NCBI RefSeq assembly: GCF_000730665.1
Contig: NZ_BBIV01000012.1
Location: 1 to 64,000 of the forward strand
DNA from: Pseudomonas plecoglossicida NBRC 103162 = DSM 15088
Lineage (GTDB): Bacteria; Pseudomonadota; Gammaproteobacteria; Pseudomonadales; Pseudomonadaceae
Reading direction: 5' to 3'
Length of the DNA: 64,000 nt
In this document: positions 16,196 through 25,141 of the stretch, piece after piece
Position numbering within the stretch: position 1 is the first letter of the stretch
Layout of the letters: the number at the start of each line of letters is the position of its first letter
Made by a program: the position numbers and the translations under genes
Notes under the pieces: generated by a model
The model's input: the letters and a program-made list of their open reading frames with translations, nothing else
Database searches by the model: none
Told to the model about the DNA's origin: nothing

Positions 16196-17272
16196 ATGGC
16201 TTCTTTGAACAAGTATGCGCCCTGGGCGCTGGCAGTCACGCTCGCCCTGGGCGGCACCTTCGGTGCAGCCCAGGCGGCGTATGTGGATGTACTGGACTTG
16301 CCGGCCAAGCCCAGCGCGCTGGCGGCGCACAGCGCCTTGCGCGATGTGGCGCGGGCCGGTGAGCGGCTGGTGGCGGTGGGGGCCCGTGGCCACATCGTGT
16401 ATTCCGACAACCAGGGCCAGGACTGGCGCCAGGCCAGCGTGCCGGTGAGCGCCGACCTCAATGCCCTGGTGTTCCCGACGCCTGAGCAAGGCTGGGCGGT
16501 GGGCAACGATGGCGTGGTCCTGCACAGCAGCGACGGCGGAGCCACCTGGGCCGTGCAGCTCGATGGCCGGCGCATCGGTGCGTTGGTGGCGGCCCATTAC
16601 CAGGCCTTGGCCGCGGCCCAACCCGACGACGAGCGCTGGGCGCAATTCGCAGCCGAAGGCCAGCGCCTGGAGCAGGAGGGCGCCGACAAGCCGTTCCTCG
16701 GCGTGTGGTTCACCGACGCCAAGCATGGCTACGCGGTGGGTGTGTTCAACCTGATCCTGCGCACCGATGACGGCGGCAACAGCTGGGTGCCGATGCAGGA
16801 TGCCACCGACAACCCGCAAGGCCTGCACCTCAATGCCATCCGTGCCGTGGGCGATGAGCTGTACATCGCCGGCGAGCAGGGCCTGCTGCTCAAGTGGAAC
16901 GCCGACCAGCAGCGCTTCGTGGCGTTGCCCAGCCCTTATCAGGGCACTTGGTTCGGTGTGGTTGGCAAGCCTGGCGAAGTGCTCGCCTATGGCCTGCGTG
17001 GCCACGTGGCACGCAGCCTTGACGGCGGACAAAGCTGGACCAAGGTGGACACCGGCCTTGCCATGAGCATCACCGCCGCCAGCCTCGACAGCAGCGGCGA
17101 CTTCTGGCTGTACAGCCAGGCCGGGCACGTGCTGCGCAGCCGTGACAATGGACAGAGCTTCGCCTTGCAGCCACAGGTGCAGCTGGCACCTGTGGCCGGC
17201 GCGTTGCAGGCCGGCAGCACTGGCACCGTGCTGGTAGGCGAGCGCGGCGTACGCGTGCTTCCGGCCCGCTAA
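16196..17272 (+). CDS. YCF48/BNR-repeat beta-propeller protein, exported
   Basis: A 358-residue protein with a signal peptide (WALAVTLALGGTFGAAQAA, cleavage near residue 27) and repeated Asp-box-like motifs such as SDNQGQDW, SSDGGATW, TDDGGNSW, SLDGGQSW and SRDNGQSF, about 50 residues apart. These form a beta-propeller related to the YCF48/Hcf136 photosystem assembly factors. In DUF1302/DUF1329 clusters it is thought to act with the RND protein that follows 29 bases downstream. The ATG at 16196 was chosen for the signal peptide. Confidence 0.85.
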   Translation: MASLNKYAPWALAVTLALGGTFGAAQAAYVDVLDLPAKPSALAAHSALRDVARAGERLVAVGARGHIVYSDNQGQDWRQASVPVSADLNALVFPTPEQGWAVGNDGVVLHSSDGGATWAVQLDGRRIGALVAAHYQALAAAQPDDERWAQFAAEGQRLEQEGADKPFLGVWFTDAKHGYAVGVFNLILRTDDGGNSWVPMQDATDNPQGLHLNAIRAVGDELYIAGEQGLLLKWNADQQRFVALPSPYQGTWFGVVGKPGEVLAYGLRGHVARSLDGGQSWTKVDTGLAMSITAASLDSSGDFWLYSQAGHVLRSRDNGQSFALQPQVQLAPVAGALQAGSTGTVLVGERGVRVLPAR

Positions 17273-17301
17273 GACCCACAAGAATTACAAGAGAACTCGT
17301 G

Positions 17302-19827
17302 ATGGCCAACATCAAGCAAGACACCATGCCGGTGATCCGCGATTTGCGGGACTTCGACCGAAATTCCGGCAACCTGCTGGAACGCATGGTCTTCAACTAT
17401 CGCCCGCTGTTCATGCTGTTCATGGTGCTGGCCACGCTGGTCCTCGGGTATGTGGCCGTGACCCGTCTGGAGCTGCGCCCCAGCTTCGAGAAGATGATTC
17501 CGCAGAGCCAGCCCTACATCCAGAACTACCTGGAGAACCGCAAGTCGCTGCGCGGCCTGGGCAACTCGGTGCGGGTGGTGGTGGAGAACACCCAGGGCGA
17601 TATCTTCGACCCTGAATACCTGGATGTGCTCAAGCAGATCAACGACGAGCTGTTTCTCGCCCAGGGCGTCGACCGTGCCTGGATGAAGTCGTTGTGGAGC
17701 CCGGGTGTGCGCTGGACCGAGGTCACCGAGGAGGGCTTCCAGGGCGGCCCGGTGATGCCTGACGACTACCAGGGCAAACCGGCCGACATCGACCAGCTGC
17801 GCCAGAACATCAACCGCGCCGGCATCGTCGGCAGCCTGGTGGCGACCGACTTCAAGTCGAGCATGCTGGTGGTGCCGTTGCTCGACCACGACCTGGCCAC
17901 CGGGCGTGGCATCGACTACCGGCAGTTCTCGCAGATGCTCGAAGAGAAACTGCGCGACAAGTACGAATTCGACGGCGACAGCAAGGCGCGCGCCGCCGGT
18001 GAAGAAGGGCACGGCAAGTACAAGGTCCGGGTGATCGGTTTCGCCAAGCTGATGGGCGACCTGATCGATGGCCTGATCCAGGTGATGATGTTCTTTGCCC
18101 TGGCCGTGGTCACTTCGCTGGTGATCATCTTCCTTTACACCCGCTGCGTGCGCAGCACCCTGCTGGTGGTGTTCTGCTCGCTGGCGGCGGTGGTGTGGCA
18201 GTTGGGCATCGTCGGCTGGCTGGGCTACGCCATCGACCCATACTCGATCCTGGTACCGTTCCTGATCTTCGCCATCGGCGTGTCGCACGCGGCGCAGAAG
18301 ATGAATGGCATCATGCAGGACATCGGCCGTGGTACCCACAAGCTGGTGGCCGCGCGCTACACCTTCCGCCGCCTGTTCGTGGCCGGGGTCACCGCGCTGC
18401 TGGCAGACGCCGTGGGCTTTGCCGTGCTGATGCTGATCGACATCCCGGTGATCAAGGACCTGGCGATCACCGCGAGCATCGGCGTGGCGGTGCTGATCTT
18501 CACCTCGTTGCTGTTGATTCCGGTGTCGCTGTCCTACGTGGGCGTCGGCCGCAAGGCCTCCGAACGTGCCCTGCGCATCGACCTGCGTGCCGCTGAGCAC
18601 CGTGGCTTCGGCAAGCTGTGGGATGCGCTCGACCGCTTCACCACCCGCAAGTGGGCCACCGGCGCGGTGCTGGTCGCCACGCTGATGGGGCTGGGCGGTT
18701 TCTGGGTGAGCCTGCAGCTGAAGATCGGCGACCTCGACAGCGGCGCCCCGGAGCTGCGCGCCGACTCGCGCTACAACCGTGACAACGCCTACATCACCAG
18801 CCACTACGCGCTGTCCAGCGACATGTTCGCGGTGATGATCAAGACCGCACCTGAAGGCTGCCTGAACTACAAGACGCTGATCCTGGCCGACCGCCTGGCC
18901 TGGGAGCTGCAGCAGTATCCAGGGGTGCAGACCACGGTGTCGCTGGTCAACGCGGTGCGCCAGATCACTGCGGGCTCGTTCGAGGGCAACCCGAAGATGA
19001 ACAGCCTGCAGCGCAACCAGGACATGCTCAACTACGCCGCCCAGCAGGCCTCGGTCAATGCCCCGGAGCTGTTCAACAACGACTGCTCGATGATGCCGGT
19101 GATCGCCTACCTCAAGGACCACAAGGCCCAGACCCTGGACGACGTGGTGGCCATCGCCGACCGCTTCGCCCGCGAGAACAGCACCTCCGACCGCCAGTTC
19201 CTGCTGGCTGCCGGCAGCGCTGGCATCGAGGCCGCCACCAACATCGTGGTCCGCGAAGCCAACCGCACCATGCTGCTGTTCGTCTACCTGGCGGTCACGC
19301 TGTTCTGCCTGATCACCTTCCGCAGCTGGCGCGCGACCCTGGTGGCGCTGCTGCCACTGGTGCTGACCTCGGTGCTGTGCGAGGCGCTGATGGTGGCCAT
19401 GGGCATTGGTGTGAAAGTCGCCACCTTGCCGGTGATCGCCCTGGGCGTCGGTATCGGCGTGGACTACGCGCTGTACCTGCTCAGTGTGCAGCTGCACTAC
19501 CAGCGCCAGGGCCGCACCCTGGGCGAGGCTTACCAGAACGCCGTGGCCTTCACCGGCCGCGTGGTCGGGCTGGTGGGTATCACCCTGGCAGCAGGCGTGG
19601 TGGGCTGGGCCTGGTCGCCGATCAAGTTCCAGGCCGACATGGGCATCCTGCTGACCTTCATGTTCCTCTGGAACATGCTCGGTGCACTGCTGCTGATCCC
19701 GGCACTGTCGCACTTCCTGCTGCCGGACAAGCGCTTCGTCGCTGCCGCCCCTGCAACCTGCGAGGCTGAACCCGAGACCTGTGACAGCGCCCAGACGCCA
19801 CGCGCGCAAGCGCGGGTGCAAGCGTAA
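17302..19827 (+). CDS. RND-superfamily (MMPL-type) membrane transporter
   Basis: About 841 residues, with one N-terminal transmembrane segment, a large periplasmic loop, then five more, and the same pattern repeated in the second half. This is the HAE3/MMPL arrangement without a membrane-fusion partner. Segments near VLIFTSLLLIPVSL and GVGIGVDYALYLL are typical. A GTG at 17299 directly before the ATG is an alternative start. Single-component RND proteins of this kind move lipids or hydrophobic molecules and are conserved in DUF1302/DUF1329 operons. Confidence 0.9.
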   Translation: MANIKQDTMPVIRDLRDFDRNSGNLLERMVFNYRPLFMLFMVLATLVLGYVAVTRLELRPSFEKMIPQSQPYIQNYLENRKSLRGLGNSVRVVVENTQGDIFDPEYLDVLKQINDELFLAQGVDRAWMKSLWSPGVRWTEVTEEGFQGGPVMPDDYQGKPADIDQLRQNINRAGIVGSLVATDFKSSMLVVPLLDHDLATGRGIDYRQFSQMLEEKLRDKYEFDGDSKARAAGEEGHGKYKVRVIGFAKLMGDLIDGLIQVMMFFALAVVTSLVIIFLYTRCVRSTLLVVFCSLAAVVWQLGIVGWLGYAIDPYSILVPFLIFAIGVSHAAQKMNGIMQDIGRGTHKLVAARYTFRRLFVAGVTALLADAVGFAVLMLIDIPVIKDLAITASIGVAVLIFTSLLLIPVSLSYVGVGRKASERALRIDLRAAEHRGFGKLWDALDRFTTRKWATGAVLVATLMGLGGFWVSLQLKIGDLDSGAPELRADSRYNRDNAYITSHYALSSDMFAVMIKTAPEGCLNYKTLILADRLAWELQQYPGVQTTVSLVNAVRQITAGSFEGNPKMNSLQRNQDMLNYAAQQASVNAPELFNNDCSMMPVIAYLKDHKAQTLDDVVAIADRFARENSTSDRQFLLAAGSAGIEAATNIVVREANRTMLLFVYLAVTLFCLITFRSWRATLVALLPLVLTSVLCEALMVAMGIGVKVATLPVIALGVGIGVDYALYLLSVQLHYQRQGRTLGEAYQNAVAFTGRVVGLVGITLAAGVVGWAWSPIKFQADMGILLTFMFLWNMLGALLLIPALSHFLLPDKRFVAAAPATCEAEPETCDSAQTPRAQARVQA

Positions 19828-19872
19828 GCAGGCTTTCAAGTCGAATCGAACAAGGAATTGGAAACAACGTTC

Positions 19873-21519
19873 ATGGCCAAGACAAAAATCATGCCGCCGG
19901 CACCTGGTGCCTACGCCTTCCCATTGCTGATCAAGCGCCTGCTGATGTCGGGCGTGCGTCACCAGCCGGACCAGGAAATCGTCTACGCCGACAAGCTGCG
20001 CTACACCTACCGCGAGCTCGACCAGCGGGTGCGGCGCCTGGCCAACGTGCTGCGCGCCGCTGGCGTGCAGGCCGGTGACACCGTGGCGCTGCTGGACTGG
20101 GACAGCCACCGTTCGCTGGAGTGCTTCTTCGCCGTGCCGATGATCGGCGCGGTGCTGCACACGGTGAACATCCGCCTGTCCCCGGAGCAGGTGGCCTACA
20201 CCATGAACCACGCCGAGGACGACCTGGTGCTGGTACATGACGACTTCGTGCCGCTGCTGGAGCAGATCCAGGGTCAGCTGGGCCGGGTCAAGGGTTATGT
20301 GCAACTGACCGACGGCCAGGCCGCGGACACCTCGCTGCCGGTGGTGGGCGAGTACGAGACGCTGCTGGGCGCGGCAAGCACCGAAGCCGAGTTCGAGGAC
20401 TTCGACGAGCAGTCGGTGGCGACGCTGTTCTACACCACCGGCACCACCGGCAACCCCAAGGGCGTGTACTTCTCGCACCGCCAGCTGGTGCTGCACACCC
20501 TGAACCAGCTGGGTACCTTCGCTGCCTACGAGGGCCAGCCGCTGCTGCGCTCTGGCGACGTGTACATGCCGATCACGCCGATGTTCCATGTGCATGCCTG
20601 GGGCGTGCCGTACACGGCCACGGTGCTGGGCATCAAGCAGGTGTACCCGGGCCGCTACGAGCCGGACAAGCTGGTGCGGCTGTACCGCGACGAAGGCGTG
20701 ACCTTCTCGCACTGCGTGCCGACCTTGCTGCAGATGATGCTCGAGAGCGAACAGAGCCGGCACACCGATTTCAGCCGCTGGAAGATCCTGCTCGGCGGCA
20801 GCGCCCTGACCCACGGCCTGGCGCGCCAGGCCAGCGAGCGCGGCATGTTGATCTTCAGCGGCTACGGCATGTCGGAAACCTGCCCGCTGCTGACCCTCAC
20901 TCACCTGCGCGACGAAGACCTGGCCTTGCCCATGGGCGAGCAGGTGGCGCAACGGATCAAGACCGGCGCCCCGGTGGCGATGGTCGATCTGCGCATCGTC
21001 GATGCCGGCGGCAACGACGTGGCCCATGACGGCGAGGCGCTGGGCGAGATCGTGGTGCGTTCGCCGTGGCTGACCCAGGGTTACCTGCACGAGCCGGAGA
21101 AGGGCGCCGAACTGTGGCAGGACGGCTGGCTGCACACCGGCGACATGGGTTCGATCGACCGTCACGGCGTGCTGGAGATCAAGGACCGGATCAAGGACGT
21201 GATCAAGACCGGCGGCGAGTGGATCAGTTCGCTGGCGCTGGAGAACCTGATCAGCCAGCACGCGGCGGTCAATGCCGTGGCGGTGGTGGGCATTCCCGAC
21301 GAACACTGGGGCGAGCGACCGATCGCGCTGGTGGTCTGCACCCCGGGCGACAGCCTCGATCAGCGAGGGCTGGAGGCGCACCTCAAGCAGTTCGTCGACA
21401 GCGGCCTGATCAACAAGTGGGCCATTCCACGGCAAGTGCACTTCGTGGCCGACATTCCCAAGACCAGCGTCGGCAAGATCAACAAGAAGCTGATCCGCGA
21501 GATGCACATGGGGGCATGA
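19873..21519 (+). CDS. AMP-binding acyl-CoA ligase (fatty-acid CoA ligase-like)
   Basis: A 548-residue adenylate-forming enzyme. The P-loop YTTGTTGNPKG, the GYGMSETCPLL motif and the hinge/C-domain KDRIKDVIKTGGEW are complete, and the catalytic lysine occurs in TSVGKINKK near the end. It resembles medium/long-chain fatty-acid CoA ligases. The ATG at 19873 is preferred; a TTG at 19858 is too close to the AAGGAA. It is the last gene of the operon and could supply the CoA thioester for the lva-like module and the BKACE enzymes. Confidence 0.9.
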   Translation: MAKTKIMPPAPGAYAFPLLIKRLLMSGVRHQPDQEIVYADKLRYTYRELDQRVRRLANVLRAAGVQAGDTVALLDWDSHRSLECFFAVPMIGAVLHTVNIRLSPEQVAYTMNHAEDDLVLVHDDFVPLLEQIQGQLGRVKGYVQLTDGQAADTSLPVVGEYETLLGAASTEAEFEDFDEQSVATLFYTTGTTGNPKGVYFSHRQLVLHTLNQLGTFAAYEGQPLLRSGDVYMPITPMFHVHAWGVPYTATVLGIKQVYPGRYEPDKLVRLYRDEGVTFSHCVPTLLQMMLESEQSRHTDFSRWKILLGGSALTHGLARQASERGMLIFSGYGMSETCPLLTLTHLRDEDLALPMGEQVAQRIKTGAPVAMVDLRIVDAGGNDVAHDGEALGEIVVRSPWLTQGYLHEPEKGAELWQDGWLHTGDMGSIDRHGVLEIKDRIKDVIKTGGEWISSLALENLISQHAAVNAVAVVGIPDEHWGERPIALVVCTPGDSLDQRGLEAHLKQFVDSGLINKWAIPRQVHFVADIPKTSVGKINKKLIREMHMGA

Positions 21520-21525
21520 CCAAAG

Positions 21526-21552
21526 GCGGCGCCACGTTCCAGGTGGCGCCGC
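21526..21552. terminator. bidirectional hairpin between convergent genes
   Basis: Arms GCGGCGCCAC (21526-21535) and GTGGCGCCGC (21543-21552) pair perfectly around a 7-base loop. On the minus strand the stem is followed by CTTTGG, a weak U-run. It separates the acyl-CoA ligase gene from the convergent dehydrogenase. Confidence 0.6.
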
Positions 21553-21560
21553 TGTCGGGC

Positions 21561-22568
21561 TCAGTAGTTCAGGCAGATCTTGCCGAAATGCCGGGCCGAC
21601 TGCTGGTGGGCGAAGGCCTCGGCTATTCGCTCCAGCGGGTAACGGCTGTCGATCACCGGGCGCCAGGCGAAGTTCTCCAGGGCGCGCACCATGTCCTGCT
21701 GGTGCTCGCGGCTGCCGACGATCAGGCCGCGCAAGGTCTGCTGCTTGCGCATCATCTCGACGGTCGGCACGGTGCCGGCGATGCCGGTGAGCACGCCGAT
21801 CAGGGCGATATGCCCGCCCGCCGCGCACGCCCGGATCGAATTGGGCAGGGTACCCGGACCGCCCACTTCCACCACGATGTCCGCCCCGCGTCCGCTGGTT
21901 GCGGCCAACACCGCATCGCCCCAGTCGGGTTGCTCGCGGTAATTGATCACCTGGTCCACTCCTAGCGCGAGCAAGCGCGCCTGCTTGGCCTGCGACGAGG
22001 TGGTGGCGATCACCCGCGCGCCCATGGCCTTGGCCATCTGCAGGGCAAACACCGAGACCCCACCCGTACCCAGCACCAACACGGTATCGCCGGCCTGAAG
22101 GCGGCCATCCACCACCAGCGCACGCCAGGCGGTCAGGCCGGCGGTGGTCAGTGTGGCGGCTTGCTCGTGGGAGTAGCCCTTGGGCGAATGGGTGAAGGCC
22201 TGCGCGGGCATGTTGACGTACTCGCGGGCGAAGCCGTCGACGCCGTCGCCGGGGACGGTCTTGAAGGTGCTGGGCACGTTGCGCCCGGCCTGCCAGTGGG
22301 GGAAGAAGCACGACACCACGGCATCGCCAACGGCGAACTCCGTCACGCCGGCACCCACGGCGGTGACCACCCCGGCACCATCGGCCATGGGGATGCGCAG
22401 GTCGTCGACCTTGAGCTGCCCGATGACCACGCCCAGGTCGTGGTAGTTGAGCGAGCTGGCATGGATGCGTACCTGGATTTCCCCGGGTTGCGGCGTGCCG
22501 GGCATCGGCAGCTCGACCAGGCGCAGCTGGTCCAGGCCGCCGGGCTTTTGCAGTTGGATGGCTTTCAC
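21561..22568 (-). CDS. zinc-binding dehydrogenase family (MDR) oxidoreductase
   Basis: A 335-residue medium-chain dehydrogenase/reductase with the cofactor motif VLGTGGVSVFALQ. The start is a GTG at 22568 (VKAIQLQKPGG) preceded by AAGGAG; the open frame continues upstream to 22694 without a better start. Operator site D lies 65 bases upstream. It probably oxidises or reduces an alcohol, aldehyde or enone intermediate. Substrate unknown. Confidence 0.85.
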   Translation of the reverse strand: MKAIQLQKPGGLDQLRLVELPMPGTPQPGEIQVRIHASSLNYHDLGVVIGQLKVDDLRIPMADGAGVVTAVGAGVTEFAVGDAVVSCFFPHWQAGRNVPSTFKTVPGDGVDGFAREYVNMPAQAFTHSPKGYSHEQAATLTTAGLTAWRALVVDGRLQAGDTVLVLGTGGVSVFALQMAKAMGARVIATTSSQAKQARLLALGVDQVINYREQPDWGDAVLAATSGRGADIVVEVGGPGTLPNSIRACAAGGHIALIGVLTGIAGTVPTVEMMRKQQTLRGLIVGSREHQQDMVRALENFAWRPVIDSRYPLERIAEAFAHQQSARHFGKICLNY

Positions 22569-22632
22569 GTTACGGCTCCTTGCGACGGTTGAAGAAGAGT
22601 TGGCCGGGATGATAGGCACGCGCGGCGCACGC

Positions 22633-22672
22633 GTTGTTGACCTGAGGTGACAATCGATTTCCCTTTGATGAC
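22633..22672 (-). promoter_or_regulatory. AraC-type direct-repeat operator (site D)
   Basis: Read on the minus strand, GTCATCAA starts at 22672 and TGTCACC follows 20-21 bases later. It aligns without gaps to sites A, B and C and has the same orientation and distance to the downstream start (22568). It lies between the divergent dehydrogenase and SDR genes. Confidence 0.6.
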
Positions 22673-22765
22673 ACGTCCCCCTGCCATGTCCCAAAACGTC
22701 AACTTTCGCCTTGGCGCAATCCCTATAACTGCAAGTCCCTTCACTTCAGCATTCGGACATTCGCC

Positions 22766-23524
22766 ATGAGCAAGCAGTTTGAACATCAAGTGGTCCTGAT
22801 CACCGGCGCAACCGCAGGCATTGGCTACGCCACGGCGATCGCCTTCGCCCGCGAAGGCGCGCGGCTGGTCGTTTCCGGGCGTAACACCACGGCCGGGCAA
22901 CAGCTGCAGGCCGAGTTGCAGGCCATGGGCGCACAGGTCGAATTCGTGCAAGCCGATGTCAGTGACGAAGCGCAGGTAACGCAGTTGGTCGAGCGTTGCG
23001 TGGCGCGTTTCGGGCGCCTGGATGTGGCGGTCAACAGCGCCGGCTACGAAGGTGCGCGCGGCCCGATCAGGGAGCAGACGGTGGAGGCCTACACGGCTGC
23101 GTTCAATGCCAACGCGCTGGGTACCTTCCTGTGCCTGAAGCATCAGCTGCGGGTCATGGCCGACCAGGCATCCGGCGCCATCGTCAACCTGTCCTCGACC
23201 ATGGGCAGCCGCGGCAATGCGATGGCACCGATGTACGTGGCCAGCAAGCATGCCATCGAAGGGTTCACCAAGTCGGCGGCGCTGGAAGCGTGCCAGTTCA
23301 ATGTGCGGGTCAATGCCGTGGCACCGGGACCGATTGCTACCGAGATGCTCGAGCGCATCGCCGACGGCGCGGACAAGCTGCCGATGGTGGCCGCGACCAT
23401 TCCGGCGGGGCGCATTGGCAAGCCGGAGGAGGTGGCGGATGCGATTCTGTTCGTGGCGTCGCAGCAGGCGAGCTTCATTACCGGGCAGGTGTTGCATGTG
23501 AATGGTGGCAAGACGGCGTTGTAA
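22766..23524 (+). CDS. SDR-family oxidoreductase
   Basis: A 252-residue short-chain dehydrogenase: TGATAGIG (13-20), NSAG at 90-93 in place of the usual NNAG, and Y157/K161 in YVASKHA. It is divergent from the zinc dehydrogenase. The 198-base gap contains operator D, which is oriented towards the other gene. It is most similar to the glucose/ribitol-type SDRs by eye; the substrate is unknown. Confidence 0.85.
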   Translation: MSKQFEHQVVLITGATAGIGYATAIAFAREGARLVVSGRNTTAGQQLQAELQAMGAQVEFVQADVSDEAQVTQLVERCVARFGRLDVAVNSAGYEGARGPIREQTVEAYTAAFNANALGTFLCLKHQLRVMADQASGAIVNLSSTMGSRGNAMAPMYVASKHAIEGFTKSAALEACQFNVRVNAVAPGPIATEMLERIADGADKLPMVAATIPAGRIGKPEEVADAILFVASQQASFITGQVLHVNGGKTAL

Positions 23525-23586
23525 CGCCTCAGGTTGATTTGGGTTGGCTGTGCCGGCGATAGGGGCTGAGCAGCCACTTGACCTGC

Positions 23587-24585
23587 TCAACCCACATGCG
23601 CCTTGCGCCAAGCCCTCGGGCTGCACCCGAACCGCTGGCTGAACCACCGGGAAAACGCACTCAGGCACGAGAAGCCGAGCAACTCGGCAATCTCGCTGTG
23701 CGAATGCCGCGAATCGCGCAACTGCCTGACCACCTGTTCCTGACGCACCTGGTCCAGAATCGAGCTGAAGCTCTCCCCATGCCGCAACAGCCGCCGATGC
23801 ACGGTGCGGCGGTCCACACCCAGTTGCTCGGCCACCTGTTCGACCGACAAACGCCCCGTCAGCAGTAGCTGCCACACCAGCCTGCGCACCGTGTCCACTT
23901 CCGTTTCACTCACCACCCCCCGGGCTTCGAGCTCGCGGCGTACCGAGCGCGCTGCGACCGGGTCGCTGCCGGGTAGCGGGGCGTCCAGCTCGGCTGTGCG
24001 GCAGACGATACCGTCGATCACGCTGTCGAACTGCACGCGGTTGCCGAACAGGCGCAGGTGGGTCGAGCGATCCTGCGGCGGGCGGTGGCGGAAGCACACC
24101 GAGCGTGGCTGCCAGTGCTCGCCGAGCAAAGTCTTGAGCGTGCGGTAGGTGACACCGATCATCAGGTCGACCGACTGGCGGGCCGGCAGATGCTGGTGGG
24201 TGATCTGCTCGCTGCGGATCACCGCGATGCCATCGCGCTCCTCGATCAGCACCAGGAAACCTTCGTTGTGCAGGTGCAGGTAGCGCTGCAGGGTCGCCAG
24301 TGCCGTGCGCAGGCTGCCTTCCTGGCGCATTACCTGGGCCAGGGGCCCGAGGTTGGACAGCTGGCGGCGCTCGGCCATGCGCAGGCCGAAGTCTTCCACG
24401 CAGGCCGCGCTTGCCGAGTTTTCCAGCAGGTGCCAGACGCCGTCGACGCTGATCATCAGATCGCTGCGTTCAAGGCACGCCGGGTCCAGCTGCACCGCGT
24501 GCAGATGGGCGAATGGGTCCAGCCCGCATTCGCGGGCGACTTCTGCGTAGTGGGTCAGGCAAGCGCTGACAACTCGGTTGGCCAT
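23587..24585 (-). CDS. AraC-family regulator (Arabinose_bd type)
   Basis: A 332-residue regulator with the same layout as the one at 10929 but more divergent. The N-terminal half shares motifs such as LRMAERRQLSNLGPL; the helix-turn-helix part has DRRTVHRRLLRHGESF and CLSAFSRWFSQRFGCSPR. It is divergent from the carboxymuconolactone-decarboxylase-like gene, with 109 bases between. That gap has GTCCCGAAAGG..., only a partial match to the shared operator, so this protein may recognise its own variant site. Confidence 0.88.
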   Translation of the reverse strand: MANRVVSACLTHYAEVARECGLDPFAHLHAVQLDPACLERSDLMISVDGVWHLLENSASAACVEDFGLRMAERRQLSNLGPLAQVMRQEGSLRTALATLQRYLHLHNEGFLVLIEERDGIAVIRSEQITHQHLPARQSVDLMIGVTYRTLKTLLGEHWQPRSVCFRHRPPQDRSTHLRLFGNRVQFDSVIDGIVCRTAELDAPLPGSDPVAARSVRRELEARGVVSETEVDTVRRLVWQLLLTGRLSVEQVAEQLGVDRRTVHRRLLRHGESFSSILDQVRQEQVVRQLRDSRHSHSEIAELLGFSCLSAFSRWFSQRFGCSPRAWRKAHVG

Positions 24586-24694
24586 GCTGGATCGCGTCCT
24601 TGAATGCGTCGATCAAGTGTCCCGAAAGGTTAAATCTCGCCCGACCTGTTTTAGCAGACTCAAGGGGTGTCGACAAACGCCAAGGAGATGCCTG

Positions 24695-25090
24695 ATGAAC
24701 GCCTCGCTCACCGAAGACAAGCTGTCCGCCACACCCACCCTCGACCACCTGCGTGCCAGCGGCGGGATGAACCCCGCCTGGGACAGTTTCGTCAACCTCG
24801 ATCCGCAATGGGCCGAGCAATTCCTGCACACCGCTGCGCTGCCGGTAAAGCGCGGCCTGATCGACCCCAAGACCTACGAGTTCCTCGCCATCGCGGTGAA
24901 TGCCTCCTGCACGCACATGTACAGCCCCGGCGTGCGCCGGCACACCCGCAATGCCCTGAAGCTTGGCGCCAGCCCCGAGGAAATCCTCGCGGTGCTGCAG
25001 TCCGTCGCCATGCTCGGGATCCACACCTGCAGCCTCGGCGCGCCGATCCTGCTGGAAGAAATGGCCAAGCTCGACGCTGAAGCCGACTAA
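24695..25090 (+). CDS. carboxymuconolactone decarboxylase (AhpD-like) family protein
   Basis: A 131-residue all-helical CMD-family protein with the motif NASCTHMYSPGVRRHTRNAL. One cysteine and two histidines are present in place of the CxxC of peroxidase-type AhpD, so a peroxidase role is doubtful. The ATG at 24695 is preceded by AAGGAG. It lies 51 bases before the BKACE gene and is probably co-transcribed with it. Copy 1 of the cassette has no equivalent. Confidence 0.85.
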   Translation: MNASLTEDKLSATPTLDHLRASGGMNPAWDSFVNLDPQWAEQFLHTAALPVKRGLIDPKTYEFLAIAVNASCTHMYSPGVRRHTRNALKLGASPEEILAVLQSVAMLGIHTCSLGAPILLEEMAKLDAEAD

Positions 25091-25141
25091 GCCGTCGGTC
25101 CGCACCGACACACCTTCTACAATGACGACAAGGAACACCCC

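Noticed and set aside
17269..22311. Open frame of about 1680 codons on the minus strand
   Set aside because: It lies antisense to the RND and ligase genes in the frame where GC-rich third positions suppress stops. The translation is low in complexity (H, Q, R, G rich) and matches no family.
24600..24690. Possible fifth AraC operator upstream of the CMD-like gene
   Set aside because: GTCCCGAAAGG is present but the second half-site is not at the 21-base position, so it does not meet the pattern of the other four.
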